Origin: CAWDCV01 sp963728125
GTDB taxonomy: Bacteria > Actinomycetota > Actinomycetes > CAWDCV01
Assembly: GCA_963728125.1 (NCBI GenBank)
Contig: CAVSIZ010000010.1
Coordinates: 124,001-188,000 of the forward strand
Direction: 5' to 3'
Length of the DNA stretch: 64,000 bases
In this document: positions 9,358 through 17,777 of the stretch, one piece after another
How positions within the stretch are numbered: the stretch's first letter is position 1
How the letters are laid out: each line of letters opens with the position of its first letter
The notes under the pieces: generated by a model
Database searches by the model: none
Seen by the model: only the letters and a program-made list of their open reading frames with translations
What the model was told of the DNA's origin: nothing
Translations under genes and position numbers: made by a program

Positions 9358-9367
9358 TTTGGGCTGG

Positions 9368-10388
9368 TCAGCGCTCAACGGTGTCCGACTTCTGGGTCGA
9401 CTCCTCGAGGATGCGAGCCGCCTCGGGGTCATTCCTGGACTTGATCAGGCTGAGCACCGTCGTGACGCCGAGGGAGACGACGATCACGGCCAGGGACAGC
9501 CAGATCGGCAGCTCGGGCGCCCACTCGAACGGCTCGCCGCCGTTGAGGAACGGCAGGCTGTTCGTGTGCAGTGCCTCGAGGATGAGCTTGACGCCAATGA
9601 ACGCGAGGACGAACGCCAAGCCGTAGCTCAGGTAGACGAGCCGCGTCAGCAACCCGCCGATGAGGAAGTACAGCTGCCGCAAGCCCATCAGCGCGAAGAC
9701 GTTTGCGGTGAAGACGAGGTACGGCTCCTGCGTCAGAGCCGAAAATCGCGGGAATCGAGTCAAGCGCGAACAGCAGGTCGGTGGTGCCGATCGCGATCAT
9801 GACAATGAGCATCGGCGTGACAACGCGCTTGCCGTCCACCTTCGCGAGCAGTGCCGCTCCGTGGTACTCCGTCGTCGAGGGCAGCGCCCGAGCTGCCCAT
9901 CGCTGGACGATGTTCTCGCTGTACTCCTCGGAGTCGTCGTGGCGTGCTAGCCCGATCGCGGTGTAGATCAGGAACGCCCCGAAGACGTAGAAGATCCAGG
10001 AGAACTGGGCGATGACCGCGGCGCCGAGGGCGATGAAGATCCCGCGCATGACCAGGGCGAGCACGATCCCCCACAGCAGCACCGTCTGCTGATACTCCCG
10101 CGGCACCGCAAACCTGGACATGATGATCACGAAGACGAACAGGTTGTCGATCGACAGCGAGTACTCCGTGATCCACCCGGCGAAGAACTCCGCGCCGTAG
10201 CGCGGACCCGACACGACGAGCACGCCTATGCCGAACAGCACCGCGAGGGCCACGTAGAAACTGACCCACAACGACGCCTCCCGCAGGGAGGGTTCGTGCG
10301 GCCGCCGACCGATGACGAACAGATCGATCGCCAGCACGATCAGCAAGACGCCGACCGTGACGAACCAGACCCAGGGGTGGATGTTCAC
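9368..10388 (-). CDS. TerC family membrane protein, probable Mn2+ exporter (frameshifted)
   Basis: TerC/Alx-type integral membrane proteins export manganese and help metalate secreted proteins. Hydrophobic helices cover nearly the whole product; ITEYSLSIDNLFVFVIIMSRF and the acidic motif LLFALDSIPAIF are family hallmarks. The frame breaks right after SIPAIFG: one extra base near 9737 shifts the reading, and the correct C-terminal half (LTQEPYLVFTANVFALMGLR and on, ending at 9368) continues in another frame. The span is 1021 nt; removing one base gives 339 residues, normal for the family. Either a sequence error or a true lesion. The GTG start at 10388 lies 10 nt behind a GGAGG that is part of a riboswitch-controlled structure (10398-10545). 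Confidence 0.88.
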
Positions 10389-10397
10389 GGATCAATG

Positions 10398-10545
10398 CCC
10401 TCCGGTAGGTACCCGTACCGTTCCCGGAGGTCTCTTCCGCCCGGGACTGCGCTGTCCCGAGCCGACAGCGCCGGGCACCCCACGCCCTCAGGCGTACGGG
10501 AGCCGTGGTGACGACGCCGCCGCGAAGGAATACTCCCCTCCACGC
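10398..10545 (-). promoter_or_regulatory. yybP-ykoY (Mn2+) riboswitch in the terC leader
   Basis: Read on the minus strand, the leader holds the conserved blocks of the manganese riboswitch in order: GTGGAGGGGAGTA (10543-10531), then CGTCGTCA about 15 nt later, a GC-rich helical arm, and AGACCTCC (10433-10426). These match the known GGGGAGUA and GUCGUCA loops and the AGACC 3' strand of the L. lactis yybP aptamer. The closing stem P1 pairs GGAGG (10541-10537) with CCTCC (10430-10426). A second strand, CCGGAGG (10405-10399), contains the terC Shine-Dalgarno and is fully complementary to the P1 3' strand CCTCCGG (10430-10424). Mn2+ stabilising P1 would therefore free the ribosome site (an ON switch), consistent with a Mn exporter. 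Family recognition is by eye. Confidence 0.82.
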
Positions 10546-10598
10546 CGCTGGCATTCTCCCCTGAGAAGGCCGCTCGACACGAGCCAGCAGGTCAAGCG

Positions 10599-12707
10599 TT
10601 ATCCGACTCCGGCCGCCTGCATCCCGCGCAGCTCACGTTTCAGCTCGTTCACCTCGTCGCGCAGCCGCGCCGCCAGCTCGAAGTGCAGCTCGGCCGCCGC
10701 GCTGTGCATCTGGTCGGTGAGCTGCTGAATCAGGCTGGCGAGCTCCGCCCGCGGCAACTCGCCAGCGTGCCGTCCCACTCCCCGATCGCTGGTCCGAGAC
10801 GACAGTCCCGGCACCGGGGTCTTGCCACGGCTTTGCTGTCGCCCAGCCCCCCCGATGAGCTGCTCGGTGTCGGCGTCCTCGCGCGCGATGCTGTCGAGAA
10901 TGTCGGCGATGCGCTTGCGCAGCGGCTGCGGGTCGACACCGCGCTCGACGTTGTAGGCAATCTGCTTCTCGCGCCGCCGGTTGGTCTCGTCGATGGCGTT
11001 CTGCATCGACGGCGTCACCGAGTCGGCGTACATGTGGACCTGACCCGACACGTTGCGGGCCGCGCGACCGATCGTCTGAATGAGCGACGTACCGGAACGC
11101 AGGAACCCCTCCTTGTCGGCATCGAGGATCGACACCAGCGACACCTCGGGTAGGTCGAGGCCCTCGCGCAGCAGGTTGATGCCGACGAGCACGTCGAACT
11201 CGCCGAGCCGAAGCTCGCGCAGCAGCTCCACCCGGCGCAGCGTGTCGACCTCGCTGTGCAGGTAGCGGACCTGGATGCCGAGCTCGAGGAGGTAGTCGGT
11301 GAGGTCCTCGGCCATCTTCTTGGTCAGCGTCGTGACGAGGATGCGCTCGTCCCGCTCGGCACGCTGCCGGATCTCGTGGACGAGGTCGTCGATCTGGCCC
11401 TTGGTCGGCTTGACGATGACCTGCGGGTCGACCAGACCGGTCGGCCGGATGATCTGCTCGACGACGCCGTCACCCTTGGCGAGCTCGTACGGGCCGGGGG
11501 TCGCGGACAGGTAGACGCTCTGGCCGGTTCGCTCGAGGAACTCCTCCCAGCGCAGCGGCCGGTTGTCCATCGCGCTCGGCAGCCGGAAGCCGTGGTCCAC
11601 GAGACTGCGCTTGCGTGACATGTCGCCCTCGTACATGCCGCCGATCTGCGGGACGGTGACGTGCGACTCGTCGATGACGAGCAGGAAGTCCTCGGGAAAG
11701 TAGTCGAGCAACGTGTGCGGTGGCGTGCCCGGACCGCGGCCGTCGATGTGACGTGAGTAGTTCTCGATACCCGAGCAGGTGCCGACCTGGCGCATCATCT
11801 CGATGTCGTAGGTGGTGCGCATCTTCAGCCGCTGCGCCTCGAGCAGCTTGCCCTGTCGGTCCAGCTCGGCGAGCCGATCGACCAGTTCGAGCTCGATGCC
11901 GCGGATCGCACGTTCCATCCGCTGAGGGCCGGCGACGTAGTGCGAGGCGGGAGAGACGAACAGTGTCTCGTCCTCGCTGATGACCTCGCCGGTGATCGGG
12001 CTCAGCGTCATCAGACGTTCGATCTCGTCTCCGAACATCTCGATCCGGACGGCGAGCTCCTCGTAGACCGGGATGATCTCGATCGTGTCGCCCCGGACGC
12101 GGAACGTGCCACGGGTGAACGACAGGTCGTTGCGGGTGTACTGGATCTCCACCAGCCGCCGCAGCAGCTGGTCACGCTCGATCACGTCGCCGACCCGCAG
12201 CTGGATCATCCGGTCGATGTACTCCTGCGGGGTGCCGAGACCGTAGATGCAGGAGACCGACGCGACAACCACGACATCTCGCCGGGTCACCAACGACCAC
12301 GTCGCCGAGTGCCGAAGCCGCTCGACGTCGTCGTTGATCGAGGAGTCCTTCTCGATGTAGGTGTCCGTCTGCGGGATGTACGCCTCGGGCTGGTAGTAGT
12401 CGTAGTACGAGACGAAGTACTCGACCGCGTTGTTCGGCAGCAGCTCGCGGAACTCGTTGGCGAGCTGCGCAGCCAGCGTCTTGTTCGGCGCCATCACCAG
12501 CGTCGGTCGCTGCACCCGCTCGATGAGCCACGCGGTGGTCGCCGACTTGCCGGTGCCCGTCGCGCCGAGCAGCACGACGTTCTGTTCTCCCGCCTTGATC
12601 CGACGCTCGAGCTCGTCGATCGCCGCCGGCTGGTCACCCGCCGGGGTGTAGTCGCTGACGACGTCGAACGGCGAGAAACGGCGCTCGAGCGTGCTGACTG
12701 GTCTCAC
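10599..12707 (-). CDS. uvrB: Excinuclease ABC subunit B
   Basis: UvrB is the helicase-like damage verification subunit of excision repair. The 702-residue product contains Walker A (LLGATGTGKSATTAWLIE, about residues 44-61), the beta-hairpin region YFVSYYDYYQPEAYIPQTDT that probes the damaged strand, a DESH box (VIDESHVT), helicase motif VI (QTIGRAARN) and a C-terminal UVR motif (HFELAARLRDEVNELKREL) that contacts UvrC. I chose the GTG at 12707 (VRPVSTLERRFSPFDVVS) since homologues begin this way; GGAGG is only 2 nt before it, so the true start is less sure than the gene. It is followed downstream by the terC riboswitch leader. Confidence 0.96.
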   Translation of the reverse strand: MRPVSTLERRFSPFDVVSDYTPAGDQPAAIDELERRIKAGEQNVVLLGATGTGKSATTAWLIERVQRPTLVMAPNKTLAAQLANEFRELLPNNAVEYFVSYYDYYQPEAYIPQTDTYIEKDSSINDDVERLRHSATWSLVTRRDVVVVASVSCIYGLGTPQEYIDRMIQLRVGDVIERDQLLRRLVEIQYTRNDLSFTRGTFRVRGDTIEIIPVYEELAVRIEMFGDEIERLMTLSPITGEVISEDETLFVSPASHYVAGPQRMERAIRGIELELVDRLAELDRQGKLLEAQRLKMRTTYDIEMMRQVGTCSGIENYSRHIDGRGPGTPPHTLLDYFPEDFLLVIDESHVTVPQIGGMYEGDMSRKRSLVDHGFRLPSAMDNRPLRWEEFLERTGQSVYLSATPGPYELAKGDGVVEQIIRPTGLVDPQVIVKPTKGQIDDLVHEIRQRAERDERILVTTLTKKMAEDLTDYLLELGIQVRYLHSEVDTLRRVELLRELRLGEFDVLVGINLLREGLDLPEVSLVSILDADKEGFLRSGTSLIQTIGRAARNVSGQVHMYADSVTPSMQNAIDETNRRREKQIAYNVERGVDPQPLRKRIADILDSIAREDADTEQLIGGAGRQQSRGKTPVPGLSSRTSDRGVGRHAGELPRAELASLIQQLTDQMHSAAAELHFELAARLRDEVNELKRELRGMQAAGVG

Positions 12708-12777
12708 ACCCTCCACGGTACGTCCGGGCTCCGACAGCTTTCGTCCCGGACGTCCGCCTCTAGCGAAGCGTCCCGGC

Positions 12778-13380
12778 TCATCCAGCAGTGGACGGTGACA
12801 GGCGGTCCTGCCACAGGGCGTGAACCTTCGCTGCAAGGTCAGCCAGGGTGCCGTCGTTGACGAGCACCACGTCTGCGACCGCGCGGCGCTGCTCGTCCGT
12901 GGCCTGGGCCGCCAATCTGGCGTGCGCCTGGTCAGGTGTCATCCCCCGGTCGTGGATCAGTCGCTGCAGCCGAACCTCCGTGGGAGCTTCAACGACGATC
13001 ACGAGCGCGAACATCGGGGCGAGCCCGTTCTCGACGAGCAACGGAATGTCCTGCACCACAACGGCATCAGCGGGTGCCTCGTCGATGAGGGCGGCCGTGC
13101 GCTCGCGTACGAGGGGATGGACGATCGCGTTGAGCCGCTGCAGCCGCTCCGGATCGGAAAAGACGATCGCGCCGAGCCGCTCACGATCGAGCGAGCCGTC
13201 GTCCTGCAGGATCTCCTCGCCGAATTCCTCGACCACTCGAGCCAGCCCAGGCGTGCCCGGCTCGACCACCTCACGAGCCAGCTGGTCGGCGTCGATGACG
13301 ATCGCGCCATGCTCGGCAAGTGTCCTCGCGACGGCGCTCTTCCCGGCGCCGATGCCTCCGGTGAGACCGACCCGCAACAC
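12778..13380 (-). CDS. coaE: Dephospho-CoA kinase
   Basis: CoaE phosphorylates the ribose 3'-OH of dephospho-CoA, the last step of coenzyme A synthesis. The 200-residue product has the P-loop GLTGGIGAGKSAVA at residues 5-18, the substrate-binding DADQLAREVVEPG segment at about 31-43, and QDIPLLVENGL at about 110, all family signatures. The GTG start at 13380 gives MLRVGLTGG. The single-domain size is normal; unlike in mycobacteria there is no C-terminal UPF0157 extension. It lies 70 bp upstream of uvrB on the same strand, a common actinobacterial arrangement. Confidence 0.94.
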   Translation of the reverse strand: MLRVGLTGGIGAGKSAVARTLAEHGAIVIDADQLAREVVEPGTPGLARVVEEFGEEILQDDGSLDRERLGAIVFSDPERLQRLNAIVHPLVRERTAALIDEAPADAVVVQDIPLLVENGLAPMFALVIVVEAPTEVRLQRLIHDRGMTPDQAHARLAAQATDEQRRAVADVVLVNDGTLADLAAKVHALWQDRLSPSTAG

Positions 13381-13427
13381 CGGGCGATCCTTTCACCCGC
13401 TCGTCCACCGATCTCTAACATCGCCGC

Positions 13428-14390
13428 ATGAAGGTCGTGGTGACGGGAGGCGCCGGGTTCATCGGCGCCAATCTTGTCCGGCAGCTGACTGAGACCCAGG
13501 GTGTCGATCAGGTGGTCGCCGTCGACGACCTGTCCACCGGCGGCGAGAGCAACCTCGAGGGCGTAGACGTCGAGCTGCTGCGCGGGTCGATCCTCGACCG
13601 CTCCCTGCTGGATCGGGCGTGCGCCGGCGCGGACGCGGTCGTGCACCTGGCGGCACTGGCGTCGGTTCCTGGATCGGTCGCCGACCCACTCGGCACCGAT
13701 CTGGTGAACGTGACCGGGACGCTGGAGGTGCTGCAGGCTGCCCGCAGGGCGGGAGACGCCCACGTCGTCGTAGCATCCTCGTCCGCCGTCTACGGGAACG
13801 ACCCGCGCATGCCCAAGCGCGAGAGCATGCGCACCGTCCCGCTCAGTCCGTACGGGGTGAGCAAGCTCGCCGCCGAGGCCTACACCATGGCGTACGCCGC
13901 CTGTTTCAGCCTTCCCGTGCTGCCGTTCCGGTTCTTCAACGTCTTCGGCCCCCTGCAGCCGGCCGGACACGTGTACGCCGCGGTCGTTCCCGCTTTCGTC
14001 GACGCAGCGGTCTCCGGCCGCGAGCTGACGATCTTTGGCGACGGCGAGCAGACCCGCGATTTCGTGTACGTCGGGACGGTCTGCGATGTGCTGGTCGATG
14101 CGGTACGCCGCCGGGTGACGTCCGAGGACGCGGTCAATCTCGCGTTCGGGACGCGGACCTCGCTCAACGGCTTGGTTCGCGAATTGGAAGCGACCCTGGG
14201 CCATCGGCTACCCGTGTCTTACACCGATGCGCGTCCAGGCGACGTTCGGAACTCCCAGGCCGACACCGAGCGGCTACGTGCACTGTTTCCCGACATCGTC
14301 CCGATGCCGCTTCAGGAAGGGCTGCGGCGCACCGTCGACTGGTTTCGCGTCAGCTTGCCGGACCCGACAGAATCCGGTTCGCGAGCGTGA
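13428..14390 (+). CDS. NAD-dependent sugar epimerase/dehydratase (extended SDR)
   Basis: A 320-residue extended short-chain dehydrogenase, most like UDP-glucose/GlcNAc 4-epimerases. The Rossmann motif GGAGFIGANLV is at residues 8-18, the sugar-nucleotide epimerase LAALASVPGS at about 82, the catalytic Ser in ASSSAVYG (about 122) and YGVSK (YxxxK, about 143-147). FNVFGP and GDGEQTRDFVYV are typical of the epimerase group. The ATG at 13428 lies 47 bp from the divergent coaE start. Its 3' end overlaps the convergent lipoprotein gene by 41 bp. The nucleotide sugar cannot be named from sequence alone. Confidence 0.88.
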   Translation: MKVVVTGGAGFIGANLVRQLTETQGVDQVVAVDDLSTGGESNLEGVDVELLRGSILDRSLLDRACAGADAVVHLAALASVPGSVADPLGTDLVNVTGTLEVLQAARRAGDAHVVVASSSAVYGNDPRMPKRESMRTVPLSPYGVSKLAAEAYTMAYAACFSLPVLPFRFFNVFGPLQPAGHVYAAVVPAFVDAAVSGRELTIFGDGEQTRDFVYVGTVCDVLVDAVRRRVTSEDAVNLAFGTRTSLNGLVRELEATLGHRLPVSYTDARPGDVRNSQADTERLRALFPDIVPMPLQEGLRRTVDWFRVSLPDPTESGSRA

Positions 14391-14967
14391 CGAGTGCCTG
14401 CTGGGCCTGATCGGCCGGCAACCGATTTGCCTCGATGCCGACCAGCGTGGTCCGCGCGCCGTTGATGCCGACGACGCTGATCCGCTCCGACGTCTGAAAC
14501 AGGAACCCCGGCTGCCCGCCGACCTCGATCGGGGTCACAGACTCTCCGCGCGTCCGCGATTCGCTGACACTCACGTCGACTCGCCGTTGCGCCGAGGCTG
14601 CGTCGACGTACAGCATCAGGGAGGCGTCAAGGATCGCCGTCGACTGTCCACCGGTTGCGGTGACGTTGACGCCGTAGCCGCAGGTGACTCGACCGATGCG
14701 ACCGATGTTGGGTGCGGGCACGTCGAAGACGTACGTGGTCGAGCCGCCGAGCTGCCCGACAGCGCGCTGCACGTCGGCGTTGGGGAGCAGCCCGGAACAA
14801 TCAGGCGGCAGCGCGGACGTGCCGGTCGATGTCGGCGAACCCGATGGCGATGGAGACGCGCTGGACGCCGTCGGCGATGGGCCGGCCGTCTCCGGTTCGT
14901 CGGTGTCCGGTGCGCAGGAGGCCAACAGCACCGCACCGACCACGCCCGCCACCACTGCAGCGATCAC
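14350..14967 (-). CDS. Secreted lipoprotein of unknown function
   Basis: A 205-residue putative lipoprotein. A hydrophobic signal (AAVVAGVVGAVLLASC) ends in the lipobox LLASC, Cys at about 18. A Pro/Ser/Thr-rich linker (residues about 22-52) follows, then a soluble domain with two more cysteines (DCSGLLPN and VTCGYG) that could form a disulfide. The layout recalls actinobacterial DUF3558-type lipoproteins, but I cannot assign it firmly. Start GTG at 14967. The 3' 41 bp overlap the end of the epimerase gene on the other strand. Confidence 0.78.
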   Translation of the reverse strand: MIAAVVAGVVGAVLLASCAPDTDEPETAGPSPTASSASPSPSGSPTSTGTSALPPDCSGLLPNADVQRAVGQLGGSTTYVFDVPAPNIGRIGRVTCGYGVNVTATGGQSTAILDASLMLYVDAASAQRRVDVSVSESRTRGESVTPIEVGGQPGFLFQTSERISVVGINGARTTLVGIEANRLPADQAQQALVTLANRILSGPAS

Positions 14968-15034
14968 GAGCTAATTGTCGTTCAGCGCGGCGTGTCGCTC
15001 CGACAAGCTCATGATCGTTGCGGGGTGTGTCGCG

Positions 15035-16561
15035 TCAGGCGCCGCCGGACAGCTTCTCGCGCAGCGCCGCCAGCGCCTCGTCGGTTGCGAGGGCGCCAGA
15101 GCCGTTGCCGTTGTCGGAGGAGTAGGACGACGAGCCGCCCGCTTCGGCGTCGGCGGCGCGGGCGTCGCTGATCTGACGCTGGTGCGCCTCGAACCGGGTG
15201 CGGGCCTCGGCGTACTGCCGCTCCCACTCCTCGCGCTGAGCGTCGTAGCCCGGCAGCCACTCCTGGGTCTCCGGGTCGAAGCCCTCGGGGTAGATGTAGT
15301 TGCCCTGGTCGTCGTAGGTGGCGGTCATGCCGTAGAGCGTCGGGTCGAAGTGATCGGTATCGGTCGCGACCGCGCCCGCCTCCTCGTTCGCCTGCTTGAG
15401 GGACAGCGAGATCCGGCGCCGCTCGAGGTCGATGTCGATGACCTTGACGAAGATCTCGTCGCCGACCTGGACGACCTGCTCGGGGATCTCGACGTGCCGC
15501 TCGGCGAGCTCGGAGATGTGGACGAGGCCCTCGATGCCCTCGTCGACGCGCACGAACGCACCGAACGGAACGAGCTTCGTGACCCGACCGGGAACGACCT
15601 GGCCGATCGCGTGCTTGCGGGCGAACTGCTGCCACGGGTCTTCCTGCGTCGCCTTGAGGCTCAGCGACACTCGCTCGCGATCCATGTCGACGTCGAGCAC
15701 CTCGACGGTGACCTCCTGGCCAACCTCGACGACCTCGGAGGGATGGTCGATGTGCTTCCACGACAGCTCGGACACGTGCACCAGACCATCGACGCCGCCG
15801 AGGTCGACGAATGCGCCGAAGTTGACGATCGACGACACGACGCCGGAACGGACCTGGCCCTTCTGCAGGGTGGTCAGGAACGTCTGGCGTACCTCGGACT
15901 GGGTCTGCTCGAGCCAGGCGCGACGGGAGAGGACGACGTTGTTGCGGTTCTTGTCCAGCTCGATGATCTTGGCTTCGAGCTCGCGACCGACGTACGGCTG
16001 CAGATCGCGGACCCGCCGCATCTCGACGAGGGACGCCGGCAGGAAGCCGCGCAGCCCGATGTCGAGGATCAGGCCGCCCTTGACGACCTCGATGACGCTG
16101 CCGACGACGATGCCGTCGTCTTCCTTGATCTGCTCGATCGTGCCCCACGCGCGCTCGTACTGGGCGCGCTTCTTGGACAGGATGAGCCGGCCCTCCTTGT
16201 CCTCCTTCTGGAGGACCAGGGCCTCGACGTGGTCGCCGACCTTGACGACGTCGTGCGGGTCGACGTCGTGCTTGATCGACAGCTCACGCGACGGGATGAC
16301 GCCTTCGGTCTTGTAACCGATGTCGAGGAGGACCTCGTCGCGGTCGACCTTGACGATCGTGCCGTCGACGATGTCGCCGTCGTTGAAGTACTTGATGGTG
16401 AGGTCGATCGCGGCGAGGAACTCATCGGAGGAACCGATGTCGTTGATCGCGACCTGGGGAATGCCCCCCGAACCGGTCGGCGTCGCGTTCGAGCTGGACT
16501 GCGGGGAAGGTGTCGTGGATTCGGCCAGCGGGATCGCGGCGGTCTCGGTGCTGCTCGTCAT
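15035..16561 (-). CDS. rpsA: 30S ribosomal protein S1
   Basis: S1 binds mRNA on the small subunit and helps translation initiation. The 508-residue product has four S1 (OB-fold) repeats: about residues 62-130 (GDIVDGTIVKVDRDEVLLDI), 150-215 (VGSVIEVVKGGLILDIG), 235-305 (RSGVVSSIVNFGAFVDLGG) and 320-390 (VPGRVTKLVPFGAFVRVDEG), then an acidic, Ser/Gly-rich tail. This is the usual four-domain actinobacterial form. The ATG at 16561 was chosen because upstream codons in frame are low-complexity leader; it leaves about 170 bp of leader/promoter shared with the divergent methyltransferase, in which I see no clear operator. Confidence 0.96.
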   Translation of the reverse strand: MTSSTETAAIPLAESTTPSPQSSSNATPTGSGGIPQVAINDIGSSDEFLAAIDLTIKYFNDGDIVDGTIVKVDRDEVLLDIGYKTEGVIPSRELSIKHDVDPHDVVKVGDHVEALVLQKEDKEGRLILSKKRAQYERAWGTIEQIKEDDGIVVGSVIEVVKGGLILDIGLRGFLPASLVEMRRVRDLQPYVGRELEAKIIELDKNRNNVVLSRRAWLEQTQSEVRQTFLTTLQKGQVRSGVVSSIVNFGAFVDLGGVDGLVHVSELSWKHIDHPSEVVEVGQEVTVEVLDVDMDRERVSLSLKATQEDPWQQFARKHAIGQVVPGRVTKLVPFGAFVRVDEGIEGLVHISELAERHVEIPEQVVQVGDEIFVKVIDIDLERRRISLSLKQANEEAGAVATDTDHFDPTLYGMTATYDDQGNYIYPEGFDPETQEWLPGYDAQREEWERQYAEARTRFEAHQRQISDARAADAEAGGSSSYSSDNGNGSGALATDEALAALREKLSGGA

Positions 16562-16731
16562 GTGGTGGGGTGCTCCGGGCGGAAGGTGGTGGTCGACGTG
16601 GCGCGCAGAGGGCCGTGGTCGTCGTGCCGAGGAAGGAGGTTCGGATAAGGAGACCGCCGGGTTCGACATGATGAGCGCGAGCCTGCTCGGTCCGAGGTCA
16701 CGCAGGCCCACAACGCAGCCGCAAGGATACG

Positions 16732-17586
16732 GTGATCGTGGAGACAGGGTCAATTGTGGGCGATCCCGGCGCGCCTTTGCCCGATGCCGATGGTCCTGGC
16801 GTCACCCGCCGTCCCGCAAGTAGCGAGGAAACGCTCGGCGCGAACCGCCGCTGGTGGGACGGTGCGGCGGATGCGTATCAGGAGGAGCACGGTGATTTCC
16901 TGCGTGCCGGCGGCTTTGTCTGGTGCCCGGAGGGTCTCGACGAAAGCGACGCGGGTCTGTTGGGCGACGTGGTCGGCCGGCGGGTGCTCGAGGTCGGGTG
17001 TGGTGCCGCGCAGTGCTCGCGATGGCTGATCCAGCAGGGTGCCTCACCGGTGGGAATCGATGTATCGGCCAACCAGCTCAGGCACGCGCGGCAGCTGTCA
17101 GCGCGCACCGGCGTGATGGTTCCCGTCGTCCAGGCTGATGCCGCTCGGCTGCCGTTCGCGGAATCCTGTTTTGACCTGGCGTGCTCGGCGTTTGGAGCGT
17201 TGCCGTTCGTGGCGGATTCGTCCGCGGTGATGCGCGAGGTTGCGCGGGTGCTGCGGCCCGGCGGTCGATGGGTGTTCTCCGTCTCGCATCCGATCCGCTG
17301 GTGCTTCCCTGACGATCCCGGTTCTTCGGGATTGATTGCGACGACGCCGTACTGGGATCGACGCGCGTACGTCGAGGAGGACGACGCGGGGCGGGCGACG
17401 TACGTCGAGCACCATCTGACGCTGGGCGATCGGGTGCGCGAGATCGTGGCCGCGGGCTTCCGGCTGCTGGACGTCGTGGAGCCGGAGTGGCCAGAGGGAC
17501 ACGAGCGCGTTTGGGGTTCGTGGAGCCCGCTGCGCGGCCGCATCATTCCGGGAACGGCGATCTTCGTCTGCGAGAAGCCGCGCTGA
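16732..17586 (+). CDS. Class I SAM-dependent methyltransferase
   Basis: A 284-residue methyltransferase of the Methyltransf_11 type. Motif I is VLEVGCGAAQCSRWL (about residues 85-99), followed by GIDVSANQL (motif II) and PVVQADAARLPFAESCFDLA (motif IV region). The N-terminal NRRWWDGAADAYQEEHGDF block is shared by a conserved actinobacterial group whose substrate is unknown. The start is uncertain: GTGs at 16732, 16738 and 16756 are all possible, and a TACGGT (-10-like) hexamer just before hints at a leaderless message. Divergent from rpsA and convergent with polA across a repeat-rich spacer. Confidence 0.85.
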   Translation: MIVETGSIVGDPGAPLPDADGPGVTRRPASSEETLGANRRWWDGAADAYQEEHGDFLRAGGFVWCPEGLDESDAGLLGDVVGRRVLEVGCGAAQCSRWLIQQGASPVGIDVSANQLRHARQLSARTGVMVPVVQADAARLPFAESCFDLACSAFGALPFVADSSAVMREVARVLRPGGRWVFSVSHPIRWCFPDDPGSSGLIATTPYWDRRAYVEEDDAGRATYVEHHLTLGDRVREIVAAGFRLLDVVEPEWPEGHERVWGSWSPLRGRIIPGTAIFVCEKPR

Positions 17587-17622
17587 TCGTGGCCGGCGCG
17601 GTGCGGAGCGCCGCGTCGGCAG

Positions 17623-17745
17623 GTCGTGTAGATCGCCGTGCAACGCCAGCAGGACGCCACACGGGAGCGCTTTCACGACGATCTACACGATGACGATCAC
17701 GACGGCCGAGCGCGACGAGAGCGAGGTCGTGAAGATCGTCGTGAA
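17623..17745. repeat. Palindromic dispersed repeat, locus 1
   Basis: The 191-bp spacer between the convergent methyltransferase and polA genes holds a dispersed repeat. GTCGTGTAGATCGCCGTGCA (from 17623) is inverted, with one mismatch, at 17674-17690, giving a 17-bp stem with a 33-nt loop. A further copy, GTCGTGAAGATCGTCGTGAA, lies at 17726-17745. Both forms recur at 37794-37928: 24 nt with one mismatch, and 19 nt exactly. It may act as a bidirectional terminator or be a REP-like element. No gene is supported here; short open frames such as 17690-18001 run into polA antisense. Confidence 0.75.
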
Positions 17746-17777
17746 CCGGCGAGCACGCGCGGCGCTGCTGGACGAGC

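Noticed and set aside
8434..12777. SOS (LexA) boxes for uvrA and uvrB
   Set aside because: Searched by eye for TCGAAC-N4-GTTCGA and close variants upstream of both genes; none found.
14975..16648. Plus-strand open frame of 557 codons opposite rpsA
   Set aside because: Leu/Val/Asp-rich periodic sequence mirrors the S1 repeats; no ribosome site and no domain.
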